Assembly (NCBI GenBank): GCA_947457285.1 | Contig: CANGVZ010000178.1 | Span: forward strand, 1-5,540 | DNA from: Flavobacteriales bacterium | GTDB lineage: Bacteria > Bacteroidota > Bacteroidia > Flavobacteriales_D > Sanyastnellaceae | DNA: 5,540 nt | Direction of reading: 5' to 3' | Part shown: positions 5,393-5,540 of the stretch, one piece after another | Position numbering within the stretch: the first letter of the stretch is position 1 | Layout of the letters: every line of letters begins with the position of its first letter | Notes under the pieces: model-generated | Told to the model about the DNA's origin: nothing | The model's database searches: none | The model's input: only the letters and a program-made list of their open reading frames with translations | Position numbers and translations under genes: made by a program

Positions 5393-5540
5393 TTGAAAAA
5401 TCCCATTGATATCCTTTGGTTCAAACGTGACCTGCGTCTTGCGGATCACGCGCCTTTGCTGACTGCGATAAAATCTCCTCGTCCTATTTTGTGCATCTTT
5501 CTTTTCGAACCTTCTGTAATCGCCCATGGAGACAGCGATG
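5393..5540 (+). CDS. Photolyase/cryptochrome-family protein, N-terminal part (cut by right edge)
   Basis: The 49 residues in the window form the start of the photolyase alpha/beta antenna domain: a beta-strand IDILWFKRDLRLADHAPL (5-22) followed by a second strand PILCIFLFEPSV. The WFKRDLRLxDH motif is the family hallmark, and FEPSVIAHGDSD resembles the 'FEPSL...PD' form of the bacterial photolyase-like FAD proteins. Known members are blue-light FAD flavoproteins that repair UV-made pyrimidine dimers or sense light; which applies here cannot be judged without the FAD-binding C-terminal part. No in-frame ATG or GTG exists between the upstream stop (5324-5326) and the motif, so I chose the TTG at 5393 (LKNPIDIL), as family proteins begin about five residues before the strand. 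A TTG at 5360 is the alternative but would lie inside the candidate promoter. It diverges from the ABC operon. Confidence 0.85.
   Translation, partial: MKNPIDILWFKRDLRLADHAPLLTAIKSPRPILCIFLFEPSVIAHGDSD

Overview
The window looks like the chromosome of a member of the Bacteroidota, probably of flavobacterial type. This rests on gene content and on promoter-like boxes that fit the Bacteroidota consensus TAnnTTTG. It also rests on A-rich start regions without clear Shine-Dalgarno sequences. The genus cannot be fixed from the sequence alone. I see no phage, transposon, CRISPR array, tRNA or rRNA.

Layout, left to right. (1) 1-718, minus strand: the N-terminal 239 residues of ADP-L-glycero-D-manno-heptose-6-epimerase (HldD/RfaD), which makes the heptose of the LPS inner core; the gene runs off the left edge. 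(2) 719-798: a compact divergent promoter region with one perfect TAnnTTTG box facing each way. (3) 799-1808, plus strand: a two-gene operon, 5 bp apart, for a 6-pyruvoyl-tetrahydropterin synthase-type enzyme and GTP cyclohydrolase I (FolE). (4) 1809-1989: a convergent intergenic region with two degenerate short tandem-repeat arrays that are purine-rich on opposite strands. (5) 1990-5263, minus strand: a tight three-gene operon, read from 5263 downward. It encodes an ABC-transporter ATPase of the NatA/YhaQ type, its NatB/YhaP-type permease (4-nt ATGA overlap), and a short Ppx/GppA-family phosphatase 14 bp further on. (6) 5264-5392: a divergent intergenic region with a good promoter candidate facing right. 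(7) 5393-5540, plus strand: the first 49 codons of a photolyase/cryptochrome-family protein, cut by the right edge.

How the genes work together. FolE turns GTP into 7,8-dihydroneopterin triphosphate, which is the substrate of the neighbouring synthase. That synthase has the CX5HGH active-site spacing of the animal-type (tetrahydrobiopterin) enzyme, not the CX3HGH of QueD. The pair therefore points to a biopterin-like cofactor more than to queuosine. The ABC pair is a complete exporter half-set (one ATPase, one six-helix permease), and its co-transcription with a Ppx-like enzyme may link export to polyphosphate or (p)ppGpp metabolism, which is inference only. The photolyase and HldD genes are separate units.

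Most of the window is ordinary housekeeping content and I do not see a new multi-gene system. The points most worth a second look are the PTPS subtype, the paired promoters with apparently leaderless starts, the short-repeat arrays, and a Gly-to-Ser change in the HldD nucleotide-binding loop.
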